A stretch of 64,000 bases of DNA. It comes from Sabethes cyaneus (Eukaryota > Arthropoda > Insecta > Diptera > Culicidae). Position numbers and translations under genes: made by a program. Shown here piece by piece: positions 1 to 15,584 of this stretch; position 1 is the stretch's first letter, and every line of letters starts with the position of its first letter. The DNA is taken from positions 26,956,501 through 27,020,500 of the forward strand of contig NC_071353.1 in NCBI RefSeq assembly GCF_943734655.1, given 5' to 3'. The notes under the pieces were generated by a model. The model saw only the letters and a list, made by a program, of their open reading frames with translations. It was not told the DNA's origin and ran no database searches.

Positions 1-82
1 ATGGCTATAATTGGAGACAGCTACTGGCATTCAGGAGCAAGGTGGGTAAAGTAGGTAGCATTGAAGGAAGGGTAAACCCCCC
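1..82 (+). mobile_element. 3' remnant of a tRNA-derived SINE
   Basis: This stretch (GGCTATAATTGG, then a GAAGGAAGGGTAAAC end) resembles the 3' half of the SINE at 22070-22495 and of the minus-strand copy at 12640-12877. The tRNA-like head lies outside the window. It was identified by comparison within the window only. Confidence 0.5.
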
Positions 83-2099
83 AACAAGCCAGTTGTCATT
101 TGCTCAGATCTCGACTGGTAGTGGTAGAGGCAATTGGAATCAATATCGAAACCTGTTGAATCTAAAATGCAGCCGTCAAATTACGTCGTAATGTAGCTCA
201 AGGACTTTGCTTTTTTCATTATATAAGGATATACTAGCTTATATGGAGGGACCAAATCAATTTTATCCAGGTTCTGTTATTATTGGGCATACCTTTGGTA
301 ACTGTTCCAAGAACTAAAATAAACGTATTATCCAGAAGGAATGCGGTTAAGGAAAACCACACAATGTTACCACCAAACAGAACTGGTGAGCGGTTTGCAT
401 TCCAGCAATAATTATGTTCTACATTTTTCTTACTGCGAATAGCATTTACAAGCGCTGCCATGTTGGTATTCCTGCTGGTCTAATTAGCATCTCTCTCACG
501 TTGTAATCACATTTATTCATCATAATGAAACTCAACGACTGCTGATGAAGAATCATCAACGCCAAGCAGGGCATGGAAGAAATTTTCAAGAAAGCCTCAA
601 CTGCGAGAAAACCTCAGCCTGTATACACAAGTAGCTAACCGAACAACGGCTCACGTTTGGAATCTACGCGGGGAAGTGGTTCGGCCATCTCGAGCAGGAT
701 TCTATATCTGCCAAGGAGCGTAGATCTCTACCGGCGGTGGAACAAAAGCCGATGGAAAATCCATCAGAGACTTTACCTTTACCGCTCCATGGCACCCGCT
801 CCTCGTCAGGATCGGGTTCCGGACTAGCGCCCGCCTGATCCTGATCCCGGCAGGGTGAGGCATGATGAGAGTGTGCTCCGGTGAATAATTAATTGTGCAT
901 GTTGAATTATGCGAATAAAAGGCTGCCCTGGTTGCGGAGCCAGTCTTCCACATTCCACCCACTTGCTACCGTTCCCTCGCGGCGGGATCTGATTTCTGTG
1001 CTTTGTTCCACTTTGTTTAGACGTTGTGGTTTGTATCGTTTCGATTAGTTTTGTTTTCGTTTTCCTTAGGCGAGCAGAAGATTTCAAGTCAGTCTATCGA
1101 AGAAGGTTTCGGAGAGGGAGTCAATATTTTTAAAGTGAAAACTTTAATAAGAAATTTTAAAAATGACATTTATTTTGGTGGACAGACGGGGCAGACTCAT
1201 GAGCACCAATACTGTCTACCCTATTTCATTTCCACACGATTGATTTTGAGTGGTTTTGATTCCTATGAGAATCCTTGAAACAACTATTCGGCTCCTTCAC
1301 CTCTCAAGAACTGAATTATTTATAACCAATCAAATAGCATATTCTAGGTTTTTGTTCGTTCGCTTTCGTACACACACGGGTCGAAAAGCAAATATCCTGC
1401 AGTATCTGCATGCTGGAATAGTGTGAGGTACTTCTGTTTTGCAACATACACACACTCTTAGGACCATATTGCAGAGACTTTAGATTAGAGAAACGACGAA
1501 AGGTTGTTTCTTTTGTGTTGAGGACGGAAACGGAAAAGAAATCCTCTTGTCCACTCTGTAGCCTGGAGTCTCTACTGCTCAGGTTAAAGCCATACTTATC
1601 TACTGCTATCGCAGTATGTATAGCAATTGCATTTTTTTTCACTTCTAACAAAATCAAAGTTATACGCTTACGTTCACTGGACTTTGGCTGTCGAACCCAT
1701 AGATAGATTGGATATAGTTTTCGGAAGGAAATAAGGAAATAGGAAAGCGATAGCCTTTTAATTGCCATTTTAGTTTTTTATTCGATTATTATTTGAGTTT
1801 GGTAAGCAAGAAACTGTTGAATATTGTTGAGCAAAATAAACCTACGAAATGATTATAATAATTTGTTATAAGTGCTGATTCTTCAACTAATTTTTATTTT
1901 CTTTTTTAAACACAATTTTTCTTCCAATTTATCTTGCTCCATCAGGTTCTAACCTTAAAGTTTTTAAAGATTTCAGATTATTTTGCAAAATCTACCGTCT
2001 TGAGTTATAAGAAAATGTACAAGTACTCCAAGTACTTATAAATTACTTGTTCTCCCACAAAATGAAAATATGAAAGAAATTTGGAGTTGCTCGTGTAAA
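83..2099. other. No recognisable gene
   Basis: Several overlapping short frames exist on both strands, the longest 150 codons on the minus strand at 1316-1768. None shows a recognisable domain, codon preference or splice-linked partner. Nothing repeated was recognised here. Confidence 0.5.
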
Positions 2100-3370
2100 A
2101 GATTCTTCTTCAGCAGCATAGAGCTGGGGTGGCTCGTGCTGTTTCAAGCACTCGTCTCCATTCAACTCAGTCTTGGGCCACTCGTCGCCAGTTTCCTAGT
2201 CGTCTCAGAAGACGCAAATTGCTTTCGACCTGGTCGAGCCATCATGCACGTTGGGCCCCCCTGTTCCTGGTGCCGGTGGGGTTGTTGAAGAGGACTATTT
2301 TCGTCGCACTGTCGTCCGGCATCCTTACGACGTGTCCGGCCCACCGTAGCCTGCTAACTTTCGCTAGATGTACGATAGGAGTCTTCCCAAGCAGTGCCTG
2401 TAGCTCGTGATTCATACGCCTCCGCCGCTCTCCGCTTTCAGTTTGTACTCCGCCAAATATTGTCCGCAGCACTTTCCGCTCCAACAGGGCAAGGGCACGT
2501 TTGTCCTCCGTGAGCAGCGTCATGGCTTCAAGTCCATAAAGAACTACCGGTCTAATAAGAGTTTTGTACATTGTTAGCTTCGTGCGGCAACGTACGCTTC
2601 CTGATCGTAGCGTTTTACGATTTCCCGCTTGGATGCGCCGCTGGATCTCCTTACTAGTGTTATTGTCCGCGGTCACCAGCGATCCCAAATACACGAACTC
2701 CTCTACCACTTCTAGTTCGTCGCCGTCAACGGTTACCGTCCGTGGGAGGCGCGCGTTTGTTTCCTTCGGGTATTTGATCTTCGACGCATTTATTTTGAGG
2801 CCAATTCTCCTAGACTTCGGTTTCAGTCTGCCGTAGATTGCCTCCGCCGTCGCAAAATTCCTGGCTATGATATCGAAGTCATCTGCAAAGCCTAGAAGTT
2901 GGCTGCCCTTGGTAAAAATCGTGCCTCTCGTTTCGATGCCCGCTCGTCGGATCATCTCCTCAAGAGCGATGTTGAACAGCATGCAGGATAAATCGTCACC
3001 TTGTCTCAACCCTCGCCGCGTCTCGAAGGGACTCGAGAGTATCCCAGAGATGAGTACGAAACACATCACTCGATCCAATGTAGCTCTGATCAGTCGCGTC
3101 AGTTTGTCTGGAAAACCTTGGTCATGCATTATCTGCTCGTGCATAGCTTGTCTCGACTGACTGTATCGTATGCTGCTTTGAAATCAATAAAGATGCGATG
3201 CGTGGGCAAGTTGTACTCCCGGCAAGATCTGTCGCATAGTAAAAATTTGGTCCGTAGTTGCGTGAGCCCCCATGAAACCCGCCTGATAATTCCCTACGAA
3301 ACCTTGTGCTATCGGTGACAACCGGCGTAAGTACCGGAGTACCTTGTAGGTGGCGTGTAAAAGATTGTTA
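2100..3370 (-). pseudogene. RTE-like non-LTR retrotransposon, decayed RT and C-terminus
   Basis: This is a reverse transcriptase remnant read on the minus strand. The upstream piece (about 3370-3184) carries FVGNYQAGF and runs into the RT motif with DFKAAYD. After a frameshift, the frame 3144-2242 carries RQGDDLSCMLFNIALE, the catalytic GFADDFDII, VYLGSLVTADN and then LRWAGHVVRMPDD. A second shift leads into a tail reading WLDQVESNLR and LGNWRRVAQD, down to about 2100. The endonuclease is missing. The order of motifs fits the RTE-like LINEs common in insects; the exact clade is uncertain. At least two frameshifts make it non-functional. Related pieces lie at 7840-8095, 22785-23205, 38790-39905 and 40260-41910. 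Confidence 0.8.
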
Positions 3371-5233
3371 TTCTTATTATTCTGGTAAGTTCTCTGTAAG
3401 TGAGATAGAAATCTATTAATTTTTAACACGTCTCCAAACAATATAAACAGAGTTTTTAGAAACCAACAGCAACAGTAGTTAATGGTATTTAGCCGAATGT
3501 TAAGTAAAGAGTTGAACACGATTGCTTTTTTTTTGTTTTTGATTGTACCTCAACTGGATTTTTTCCCTGAGATGTGCACATACGATGAAAAAACTATCGT
3601 ATTTTCGTTATTACATTTCTTTCCCGTCGCCCATCCCATGGCCACCCTCCCGCCTGCCGCGCTTCAATTTCCAGTTAGCAAATTGCTCAATCCCACTGCA
3701 GTGCACACGAAAACGCAGTGGATTTGCTTTCTTATCAAATTACCGAAAGAACTTTCACTAGCTGCAGGCGTTTTCGAGTTTTCTCGAGACGCAAACTGAG
3801 CGAAAATAGCGAACCTGCAATCCGAACCATAACCTACGGGAAGGAAAACAAGCAAATTGGCTATATCAGCAGCCACAAAAGCTAGCTCTCCGCAATCGGT
3901 AAAGACGTGAGAAATCTGGCCGGCCCCTCCCGCCAGCCAAGCAAGATCACTGTTTTCTTAAAACATTTTCCCGGCAAAAAAAAACTGGAGCAAAGTAGGA
4001 AGAAAAAATCCCGTTTTCGGATCGCCTCAAGAAAAACATCGTAAAACTCTGCGGAAAAGATAGAGAAAAGGAACAAAACTGCGAAAGAGTTATTTGACTC
4101 GGAGCGGCTCCGAGGGATACCACCCAGCAAGCACTTTCGACGCGCCCTGTTCACCTACTTTTTTCTTACCCCGCTCTCCGATGAGATTTATTTCCAAACC
4201 TATAGATCCGACAATCCCCTCGAGGATGAATTGTTTGTTTGCGAATGGGGAAAGTCCTTCTTTTCCTCTTTTTCTTGCTCTGTCGAGTTGGCCACTTTTC
4301 CCACACGCGAGTCGGTGCCTCATACGCGCCGGAATGCCACTTCCTAACTGGGATAACAGGAGCAGCAAAAAAAAAAGGAAAATTTTTGTCCGCGCCGCCA
4401 AAAATTGCTTTGGGCTTTCAATCCTCCAGAAGAAAGTCAATAACTCAAATTGACTAAAATTATATGAACAAGATAAATACTCCTCGGTTGAACCTTTTCT
4501 TTTTCATTCTGTTATTCTTACATAAATCGATGTGGATTGGTTTCGATTTTGTCCTTCTAGAGGGAAAACAAGGATCATCGTTTGTGCTCGCAAAGTCGAT
4601 AAGCGAAGGTTGAAGAAAGTTAAAGCCACCGTCGATTGATGATTTGTCGAGAAAATGAGAGTATGCCGGGGAAATTTGACGGTAATCTTTGGCTTGTGGG
4701 CTGCACGATTGAGTAAAAGAACACGAAACACAAATTCGATGCGCCAATGTGTGGAAAATGCACTTTTTTGCGAGCAATTAACGCGGATCTAACGAAGGAA
4801 GAACGTATCTTGCTTTGCCTAGAAGCTCTGGCAGCGTGTTTCTTTGAACTTTGAACCGAGTGCGTACTTTCCAGTACCACGAAAACCCACGTTTCGCATG
4901 ATTGCATCTTTGGGAATTGAAACTGTTCAATACGGATTATTCCACCATTCAGGGTTCGGCAATGTGAAGCTTGTGATCATAAAAAATCTTCGATTTCAAT
5001 GCATATGTTTCGTAATCTTCCAATGGCTGATGCCTTGAGGGAAACAACGCAAAAAGATCAAGCGTATGAAACTCTTTCATAATACCTAAAAATTTATTTT
5101 AATTTTCTCTGATGTATCGTAGTACTGCTAACAATACGGCAAAATTAATTTGAAGCCTCTCCCTAAAAAATTCACATATATCACGGGTAACCGACCCAAA
5201 GTCTTCGATGAGTAGATTTAGTTTTAGTTTAAG
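3371..5233. other. No recognisable gene
   Basis: Short overlapping frames occur on both strands, for example about 4090-4450 where both strands are open. None has a recognisable domain. I see nothing in this stretch that supports a gene. Confidence 0.45.
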
Positions 5234-7655
<2,422 letters not shown>

Positions 7656-7839
7656 AGAACCATAGTGACGGGCAAAGCAATTTGGGCGGTGCGACAAACG
7701 GGGAAGTGGTGCCAGCCCCAACTTATTAAAATGGATCCAAAAAAGCGGGCCGCTTGTCTACACCGGCTAATTGTAAAAATATGGGGTTATCTACCCCTGA
7801 TCTGATCGGGCGGACAAGTTGTGAGGACCCTGTGTTGAG

Positions 7840-8095
7840 TGTACCCTGTATAAGACGCATATTAGACCGGTTGTTCTCTACGGGCATGAAACGTGGAGGA
7901 CCAACGAGTGCTCGGAGTTTTCGAAAGACGAGTGCTAAGAATGATCTTCGGCGGTGTACAGAGTGGAGAAAGGAGTATGGAGACAGAGGATGAACCACGA
8001 ACTCGCACGCTCTATGGCGAAACCAGCATTCAAAAGGTGGCTAAAGCAGGGCGGATACGATGGGCAGGTCATGTTGCAAGAATGCCGGTGTTCAC
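7840..8095 (+). pseudogene. RTE-like LINE fragment (RT C-terminal side)
   Basis: The plus strand reads LYKTHIRPVVLYGHETW near 7845-7900, then in a shifted frame VLGVFERRVLRMIFGGVQ and IRWAGHVARMP up to about 8090. These are the post-RT motifs of the family seen at 2100-3370 and 40260-41910. It is broken by at least one frameshift and lacks the catalytic region. It begins about 185 bp after the AGAC array. Confidence 0.75.
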
Positions 8096-11000
8096 GGAAA
8101 CCCGCCGGAATATTTTTTTGAATTAAAGTGCTAGCGTCTTTTTGATTATTCAATACTTTTCTTATGTAAAATCAATTCTGCTATAGAACTTAGTTCTGAA
8201 TTCTTAGTGGACATGATTTTATTTACAAAAGCTTAATCAATTACATGTCTCAAAAGGAAATCAAGTAATACTGTGGATCATATCTAAAGAAAAATTAGTT
8301 TTTTCAATCTTACCAAATGTAATAAAACCAACTTTGTAATACCGGAAAATTGTTTTTATTTTTTATTTTATCGCATTTTCTATCTGAAGCTCATGACTTT
8401 TACCTGATACTAGCGAGTGTAGCCCGGTGCCAAACCAAAAGGAAAATTGGGTTCGTCCTCGTTTCCTATCCATCTTAGGATGCTAAATCATGCATAGATA
8501 AACCTTAATTCAAGTACAATCAAGTATCCCATAATTCATTACCTCTGAATACGAAATTTCCTCCGGAATATATCGGCCAGGATTTGGCAGCACAGCACCT
8601 CACATCATCCTTGCGGAGTGCTATCGAATCAATCTTATATACCTTCCGATTTTCGTTGATTTTCTTCCTTCCTTCCATTTTCTTGCTTCTAGTAGAGGCT
8701 CACAGGTATGTCTCAAACATGCAATCAGCACTGCCCATCAGTTGCAATAAAATATCAATTTAAACGATTCGTTTCACCTTTCGGATCGAGCCTTACGAAC
8801 CTGCTAGGGGTTGCACAAGCTGACTTGGGCACATTCAGTGGCGTCACGTCATCGATGACACTGTAGAATAAATTAGTGCAGCATGATTAAAGCTGCTTTG
8901 TTCTGTTTTGAGGTTCGAATTTAACATTTAAGAATTTCAAGACAGTTTATTCCCTTCCTACTGAGTTTAACTAACCAGTTAAACCAGGGGGCTGACATGA
9001 CGTCACATTTTCGTTGCGCACATGAAAAAGGCGGCAAACGCAAAGCGATCTCACAAAACGAATTTAACTAACCATTTTCACAGTTACATGTATTTCGCAT
9101 CAATTGCCTGCCTAACATTAGCCATGTGATGCTAAAACCTTGGCTAAAATCAAACTAAAACTAAGAAAATTTAACAATTTACACATCCGACTCGGTTGTC
9201 AGCTTGAGCCCATCTATGAAGCTGTCAGCTTGGGCCCGCTCTATGTTGGCTACGTTTTTTTTACACGTTGGTATTGGAAGTGTCATTCCCGTGAGTTAAA
9301 CATATTAAAGGAAAGTGTATCGCCCTGTTAGCGTTATTAGTTTTAATCGAGAGTAAAAACATCTGATACTCCTGAAGTATATTCAATCATATCAATATAA
9401 TAATAATTATAGTTGAATCGTACTCGTACTCGTTGACAATTTGACCTTTGATTTTGACCTTAGTTATAGCACCTATCTAATTGTTTGATTAAAAACGAAA
9501 CAATTTTATGTAGCGGTTTTACTAAAAGAACTTTGCATTCGTTTGATTCTATTTAGCTGACCAACCCTATCTTGCCCCCTCTCGAAAGCACGGTCTGGAA
9601 ACGCCCATGGCTGCCCACCATGCACTTCCTAGTTTCTTCCCTCACGTGTGTAAGGCCTTATGCTAGCAGAACGGACGCTTCCAAACTGTGTCGCATCGAT
9701 TCGTGTTCCTTCCGCTTCCCGCTACCGCTTTACCACAACTTTTGCCCATTTTTACCAACGAAAACTGCTGCTTCTCGTAAACCACTTTGCTATACTCATA
9801 AATTTCAATAATTCTTTTACACTCCTCATTCCTGCACATTCTTTTCCACCCAGCTTCCCCGTTGGTACTACCTGTTTCACTTTCATCTGCCAGCAGGTTC
9901 GGATGTGAACCTTTGCTATACCACCGAGCAGCTGTTCCGCAAGTGGAATACAACCAACAACACAGTCCCTTTTCCTCACAGACCAGCCAATTGAGATAAC
10001 CTGTTAGAAGGAAATAGTATATCTAGATGATTATCTCTGTGAAGTTATCCACTATTTTCCGGTTGATGCTGCTTCTGAGATGCAGTAAACAACAGTAAAC
10101 GATAATTTTATTGAAGCGAATCAATTGGAAAATAGTTGTAGCTTTTCCGTTCGGATTAGAAACTGGACGAGTTCCGCTTTTCTTTAACCGTTTTAGTGTG
10201 AAATTTCTAAAGAAAGCTTTCCTAGAACTTTAACTGTTTAAATCGGTACTGGTTATGGTTGAATCAGTGGCTAATTACACAGAAACGAGAAACCCTCGAT
10301 GAATTCGAGTCAATTTTAATCATTGGCAAGAAGTCCTTAAGGCTCGACAGGGCATCTTTTTTCTCTTAAAACTACGCCTACTTCCCCCCCTCAAGCAGTT
10401 GAAATTTACCCCTGCAGTTGAACCATATTTAAAAGCATTGGCTTTCTACTTATTAATTCGGACCGTTATTCTTTCCAACTTCGTTCAAGGCCAAGAAAAC
10501 AAATTGGAATTGGCACTGACCTGTCAGTGCGGGCTGGTGCTGCTTTCGTTACAGTATGCCGAATAATAATACTAATAATGCATTTATAGGAACTACACGC
10601 CAACCAAAAAGAAACCAATTGAAAATGTGAAATTGAAAGAAATTTATTAATGCAGAAAGCAAAAACTAACTGACCCAAAATATATTTTCAATGCAATCAA
10701 TTTCGTTATCTGTTTGTTGTTTGAAGTTTTTTATTATCCTTCCTGAAAAGATTTACTAAAAAACTAGTCCAAATCTCAATCATTTTTCATTTACCGTGTA
10801 GAATAAACTGACAGGACACAGACCTTGGTCAATAACAGGAAGTTAGTGAACAAATGGACACCAAAAGATATTGAAAATCTGTCCCGAAACTGGTGCGGAA
10901 GGCAAGGCAAGAATAAAAGAGCAGTACGATTTTATTGACCAACATCTTCTTCGCCACGTGTGCGTTGAGGGAGAATTTTCCAATCAGAATCAGCAAAGGC

Positions 11001-11797
11001 GAGGACAATCGATATCGTGAGGGTGGACTTACTCCAGGACAGCACACTGGCTGGCTGGCTGGCTGGCCGGTAGGGTGAGATAATTAGACATGGTTTGCAA
11101 TTTCACCACCTTCTACCGACGGAGCGCTGCGCTGGTATTCACGGGCAGCAGGGGCGAGAGTGATTGATTAAATTTACGACCGGTGCACAATGCCCCATAC
11201 CTTGTTAAATAAATATTGAATGTGGCGTGCCGTTGTTCGGATTTGTCGGCTTCATTCGAAAGCAATTGTATTTTGTATTAGGTGTTTGGATTTATTATCA
11301 TATTAGAGAATTGAATAAATAGGACGATGCTAGATGGGAACCGGTTCGTATTTTTTCTCGTAGACTATCAAGAACACCAAAATAGCCAGGTTCGACGGCA
11401 CGTGCCGTCACTTACCCTAGAATAAATTACGTAAGTCAACATTAAATAAGGCAATACGAAATTGTTTAAGTCCTTTTGCTTTGTTTCATTAAGCTAGGAA
11501 AAACAGAACAAATTTTATTCTTTTATTTCTGCTATAATGTAACAACATTCTATTGAGAAAGCCATATCGAGTGTAACTTTTTCAGAAACTGCACTACGAG
11601 TTTTGTTAGTTTTACAGTCTTCCATATAAAGGCATAATAAAAAGATTTTTTTGCTCCGTAATCATGTTTCCAGATGTATTTTTAAGCAAAAGCAAATGGA
11701 AAACTAGGAAAAAAGTGGTTTTTGCATGGACAGCGGAGTTATCACACGAATCGCGTTTGTTGGTCTATGGTATGAGTTTATCTTTTTATAAAGTAAA
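8096..11797. other. No recognisable gene
   Basis: AT-rich sequence with short frames only. Small simple-sequence runs occur, such as a GGCT run near 11048-11070. I recognise no coding region, RNA gene or element. Confidence 0.45.
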
Positions 11798-11941
11798 TAC
11801 ACTGATGTCGGTTTTTACGCGGTTTTTTACGCGACTTTTTAACGTGGTTTTTTTTACGCGAATTTCGGAATTTACGCGGTTTTTTACACGGTTTTGATTT
11901 ACGCGGAACGTATCCTTCGCGTAAAAAGCGACTTGAGTGTA
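11798..11941. mobile_element. MITE, ACACT...ACGCG inverted-repeat family (copy 1)
   Basis: A 144-bp element starts TACACTGATGTCGG and ends CGACTTGAGTGTA, with TTTTTACGCG next to each end, so the termini are imperfect inverted repeats. The interior is a degenerate repeat of ACGCGGTTTTTTACGCG. The same ends recur at 15585-16092, and as a diverged version at 58443-58635. No transposase is encoded. Confidence 0.7.
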
Positions 11942-12239
11942 CAACCATTGGTGTAACTAGCAGGAGGGGGGGGGCAATGTTCGAAACTATATGTGAGATT
12001 ATCTAATATAGGGTGTCTTGTATTGATAGTTTAATTGTCAAAAACATTTGGGCGCAAACCGAAAGAGTATGGGTTAGAATCCCACTCAGTAATTGAACTA
12101 CGCAATATATTTTTGGTCTCACATCAAAGTTTGGCAATATCATCCAGTTTACCACTCTTACTCACTAAACGCTCCTCCACCTTTGATCAAAAATGATTTA
12201 CGTTGGGCCGCGACCGACTCAAAAAGACAAGTAAAACAG

Positions 12240-12475
12240 AAAAAAAGACTGTTCTTTTTTAGGCATTTTTGTTGCTACTCTGGCGTATTTTTAGCTGTTT
12301 TTGTCGTATTTTCATCTGCTTTTTACTGTGGTCGTCGTCTTTTTTGTTGCTGTTTTGGCACGTTCATGGCCACATCATTTAGTCGATTTTTGTCATTGGT
12401 CTTTCCATTGGTTTTTATTGTCGTTTCTTCAGCTTTTCTCGTCGTCCTGTTTGTTATCAAGACAACTTAATCCTC
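12240..12475. repeat. T-rich cryptically simple sequence
   Basis: The plus strand is dominated by T runs punctuated by TCG and TTG (for example TTTTTGTCGTATTTT). Similar tracts occur at 13430-13625 and 14041-15530. Apparent frames rich in Phe, Leu and Ser are by-products. Confidence 0.7.
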
Positions 12476-12639
12476 TAACGGGTAAGACCGTCTGTAGACG
12501 GCCTTCGCTTTTGGAGCTCCAGAGCCACATACGAAATTTGTCTTGAATTGACAATATGAGAAATATGTTCAGAACAGATTTTCTGACATGGGGGCGCCAT
12601 TTTGAGAATTTGCGTTGAGCGACAAATTGGCTAGCGCCG

Positions 12640-13408
12640 GCCTTGATAACCCGTAATGCATTTATTTTTGCTATAATCGCTATTAATTGAGCGATACATA
12701 TTCTTATTGAATTTTATGCGTGCTTGGGTGTAATTGGATACCCTTCTTTCAATGCTTTTCTTTACTTTACCCACCTCGTTCCATATGACAGCGCGCAGTC
12801 CCCAATTATAGCCATCCCTGGCCGTGGTAAAACCAGTGCGTTGCACTGTCAATTGACCATATCGGGATAATATAGAACCCAGTTAACATTTTCGTACGTA
12901 TATCAAAGTGAAAAATGAGAAATATGTACCGATATATATCTTAAAAAATCGCACTAGATGCACGAAACCAGCATATGCGTACTATTTTGGAGGCGATATA
13001 CGTACAGCAGATTATTCGTAAACAATTCACATTCATAAGCATTTGTGTACGATAAGATCCGACTTAACATGATTAGGTCCATAATGCTATACGATTCTGT
13101 GATGAAAATCGTATGTAAATCAGTCGTCACCATTCTGTACGATTGAATATAAACTAGGGTGCGATTTAATAAGCTTTGTGTACGATTTCGATTTTATTTA
13201 GAGACATTTAAGATGATTTTCATATATTGATATACGATTTGGGGTTTGTTGGGAATTCAGCATGAAAGAAGGGTGATGATGGGCCTGAGAATAAACCCAT
13301 GCTAAAGTCACTTTGACATCGAAAGGCTTTATTCTACTAAGATTCGAACCCGTAACCATTCGCTTGTCAAAGCAGACTCGGTAACCTTGCGGCTACAGAG
13401 CCCCCCCA
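12640..13408 (-). mobile_element. tRNA-derived SINE split by an insertion
   Basis: Read on the minus strand, 13408-13254 matches the head of the SINE at 22070: GGCTCTGTAGCCGCAAGG, then the B-box-like GGGTTCGAATC. 12877-12640 matches its 3' half (GGCTATAATTGG, CAAGCACGCATAAAATT and ATAGCGATTATAGCAAAAA). The two halves join as GCTGAATT and TTCTATATT, matching GCTGAATTCTAAAATTT in the unbroken copy. The 376-bp piece between them is therefore a later insertion. Pol III transcription is what is known of such SINEs; activity cannot be judged. Confidence 0.75.
12878..13253. mobile_element. MITE-like repeat with CCCA ends inserted in the SINE
   Basis: The 376-bp insert begins CCCAGTTAACATTTTCGTAC and ends GGGGTTTGTTGGG, i.e. 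CCCAACAAACC on the other strand. It contains repeated TACGATT-type words. A related copy lies at 39910-40231, sharing CGCCTCCAAAAT and the end AAAATGTTGACTGGG. The small element at 53530-53636 has the matching end CCCAACAAACATTT. There is no coding capacity, so the superfamily is unassigned. Confidence 0.65.
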
Positions 13409-13429
13409 TTCTGCCATACAAAAAAGACA

Positions 13430-13625
13430 ACCAAGATGTTATTTTCTTTACTGTCATTTCGTTATGTTTTGGTTGTCTTTCTGTCCTATATTCGTCATCT
13501 TTTTTGCATATTTTGTCGTCTTTTTTATGCTTTTTAAATGATTTTTTTGTCGTTTTTGCTGTTTTTGATGGTTTTTACAGTTTTTTCTTTTTGGTGTGTT
13601 TTTGTCGTCATTTGTTGTTAATATA
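13430..13625. repeat. T-rich cryptically simple sequence
   Basis: Same composition as 12240-12475 and 14041-15530. It is cut from the following tract by the inverted-repeat element at 13626-14040, which suggests that element inserted into one longer array. Confidence 0.65.
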
Positions 13626-14040
13626 TGCGTCATTCCATTTCAAACGTACACAAGGTTTCATTTGCATATTCATTTGAAAATAAAATTAGGGGTGTTTTGA
13701 GATATTCGCATTTTTCATTTTAAATTGCAAAAAAATGTATGATGTTAACAAATTAAATAAAAACTGATAACATCATTCGATTGCGCGGTCAAAAACCCAT
13801 AGAAAAAGTATATTGGCATGTCTTCACATCAAGCTGTGTCAGTGATACTTAAATGACTTTTTTTGAAAATCTGTAAAAAAGGAAATAGCGCCAGTGCTAG
13901 GGGGATTGATCAATCGGCATAATACTTTGGGAAATTGGTTGTGGGGTCGGAATGAACAATTATGCCAACTTTGGTTAAAATCGTTGATGGTCGGATCCAA
14001 TTTTTCCGATTTTTGTGTACGTTTGAGATGGAATGACCCA
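13626..14040. mobile_element. Inverted-repeat element inside the T-rich array
   Basis: The left end reads TGCGTCATTCCATTTCAAAC followed by GTACACAA. The right end, on the other strand, reads TGGGTCATTCCATCTCAAAC followed by GTACACAAA. These are inverted repeats of about 28 bp with two or three differences, enclosing 415 bp in total. No coding region is present. T-rich simple sequence lies on both sides. Confidence 0.7.
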
Positions 14041-15530
14041 TATTCGTCGTTTTTTCATGTTCTGTTGTGTTTTTGATGCTCTTCAAACATCTGTTTATCG
14101 CGTTTTTTTGTTGCTGTTTTAGCATCTTTTCATCTATTTCTACACCTAATTATGGTTATTTCGTCGTTTTATATTGCTTTTTTAGGTATTTTTTGTTGCT
14201 ACTCTGGCGTATTTTTAGCTGTTTTCGTCGTATTTTTACCGTCTTTTGTCTCTTTTCATCGTTTCTACGCCGTCTCTTCGTCGTCTTATTGTTGTCGAAG
14301 TCTGCTTTTGGCATTTTTGTTGCTTTTTGCCGTTTTTGGTTTCGACTTTTGACACTTTTAATCGTTATTTTATCGTGTTTTTTGTTTTCTTAGTCGTATT
14401 TAGTCATGTTTATTTGTCGTTTACCGTCGACAAACAGTCCGTCGTTTTTGGCTCACGTTAGTAGCATTTTTTAGTGAGTTTTTCGGTGGCTTTTGACATT
14501 TGTAGTTATGTTTTTGCTGTTTTGGCATCTATTTGTCTTTTTTACTGTCATTTGTTGTCATCTTTCCACCGTTTTTGTTGTTGTCTTTTCGTCTATTGTT
14601 GAAATTTTCTTCTCGTCCTGTTTGTTGTCAAGATGAAAAAACTATCGTTTTGCTGTCTTTTCGACGTTCTTTCATCGTTGTTTTTTGTCCTTGTTTGCCG
14701 TCTTTTTATCGTTTTTGCATTGCTTTTTCTACGGTTCTTTATTGTTATTTCCTCTTTTCTGGCATTTTTCGTTGCTGCTCTGGCGTTTTTCCGTAGCATT
14801 TTTGCCGTCTTTTGTATTTTTCATCGTTTTTCCGCTTAGTTGTATTTTCGTCCTCTTATTATCGTCTTTTCGATACCTTTTCTCCGTCTTTCTGTCATCT
14901 CATTGTCTACTCTTCTTACGTGTTGTCTTTTCGTCATCTCTCAGCCATATTTCCGTCGTCTTTTCATGGTATTTTTACCATTATTTCAACGTATTATCGT
15001 TGTCTGAGCGTCGACTATTGAAGTCTTCTTTTGGCATTTTTTGTCACTTTTTGCCGGTTTTATCTTTTTTTAATTAAATTTGGACACTTCACATCGGTGA
15101 TGCATTCGTGTCTACTTTTTGACACTTTTAATCGTGTTTCTGTTTTTCTATTCGTTTTTAATAATGTTTTTTGTCGCTGCTTTGGCTTCTTTCCGTCATC
15201 TTATTGTAAACTTTTCGACGCCTTTTCGCCGTCCTTTTGTCTCTTTTTAAGTGTCTGTCGTTATTTTTTAACTTTTTACTATCTTTTTAACGTCGTTTTT
15301 AGCATGGTTAGCATGGACGCATTTTAGACTCTCTGTTGTCGTGTTTCTGTTCTTTAATTCACTAATTTGGCGTCTTTGCAACGTATTTTCTTGTTGTTTC
15401 CGACGTTTTTTGGTTGTTTTTTGTTGTCTTTGTGTCAACTTTTCACCGTATTTTCGCCCTCTTTAAGGTATCTCATGTCATGTATTTTAGACCTTTTTAG
15501 TCTCCTTATAGTTATGTTTCCTAAAGGCTT
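14041..15530. repeat. Long T-rich cryptically simple array
   Basis: About 1.5 kb in which the plus strand is built from T runs broken by CG, TG and CT steps (TTTCGTCGTTTTT-like words) without an exact repeat unit. Many overlapping Phe-, Leu- and Ser-rich frames arise from this composition and none looks genuine. Confidence 0.75.
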
Positions 15531-15584
15531 GAACTTGATTATAAAGAACAACTAGTGAGTAGTAACAACTGTCAGTAAAGTAAA

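Noticed and set aside
1316..1768. 150-codon minus-strand frame
   Set aside because: No recognisable motif; opposed by a plus-strand frame and without gene-like context.
14067..15327. Many Phe/Leu/Ser-rich plus-strand frames that could pass as membrane proteins
   Set aside because: They come from T-rich cryptically simple DNA, overlap each other in several frames and have no conserved pattern. The same applies to 46537-49291 and to minus-strand frames at 49394-50739.
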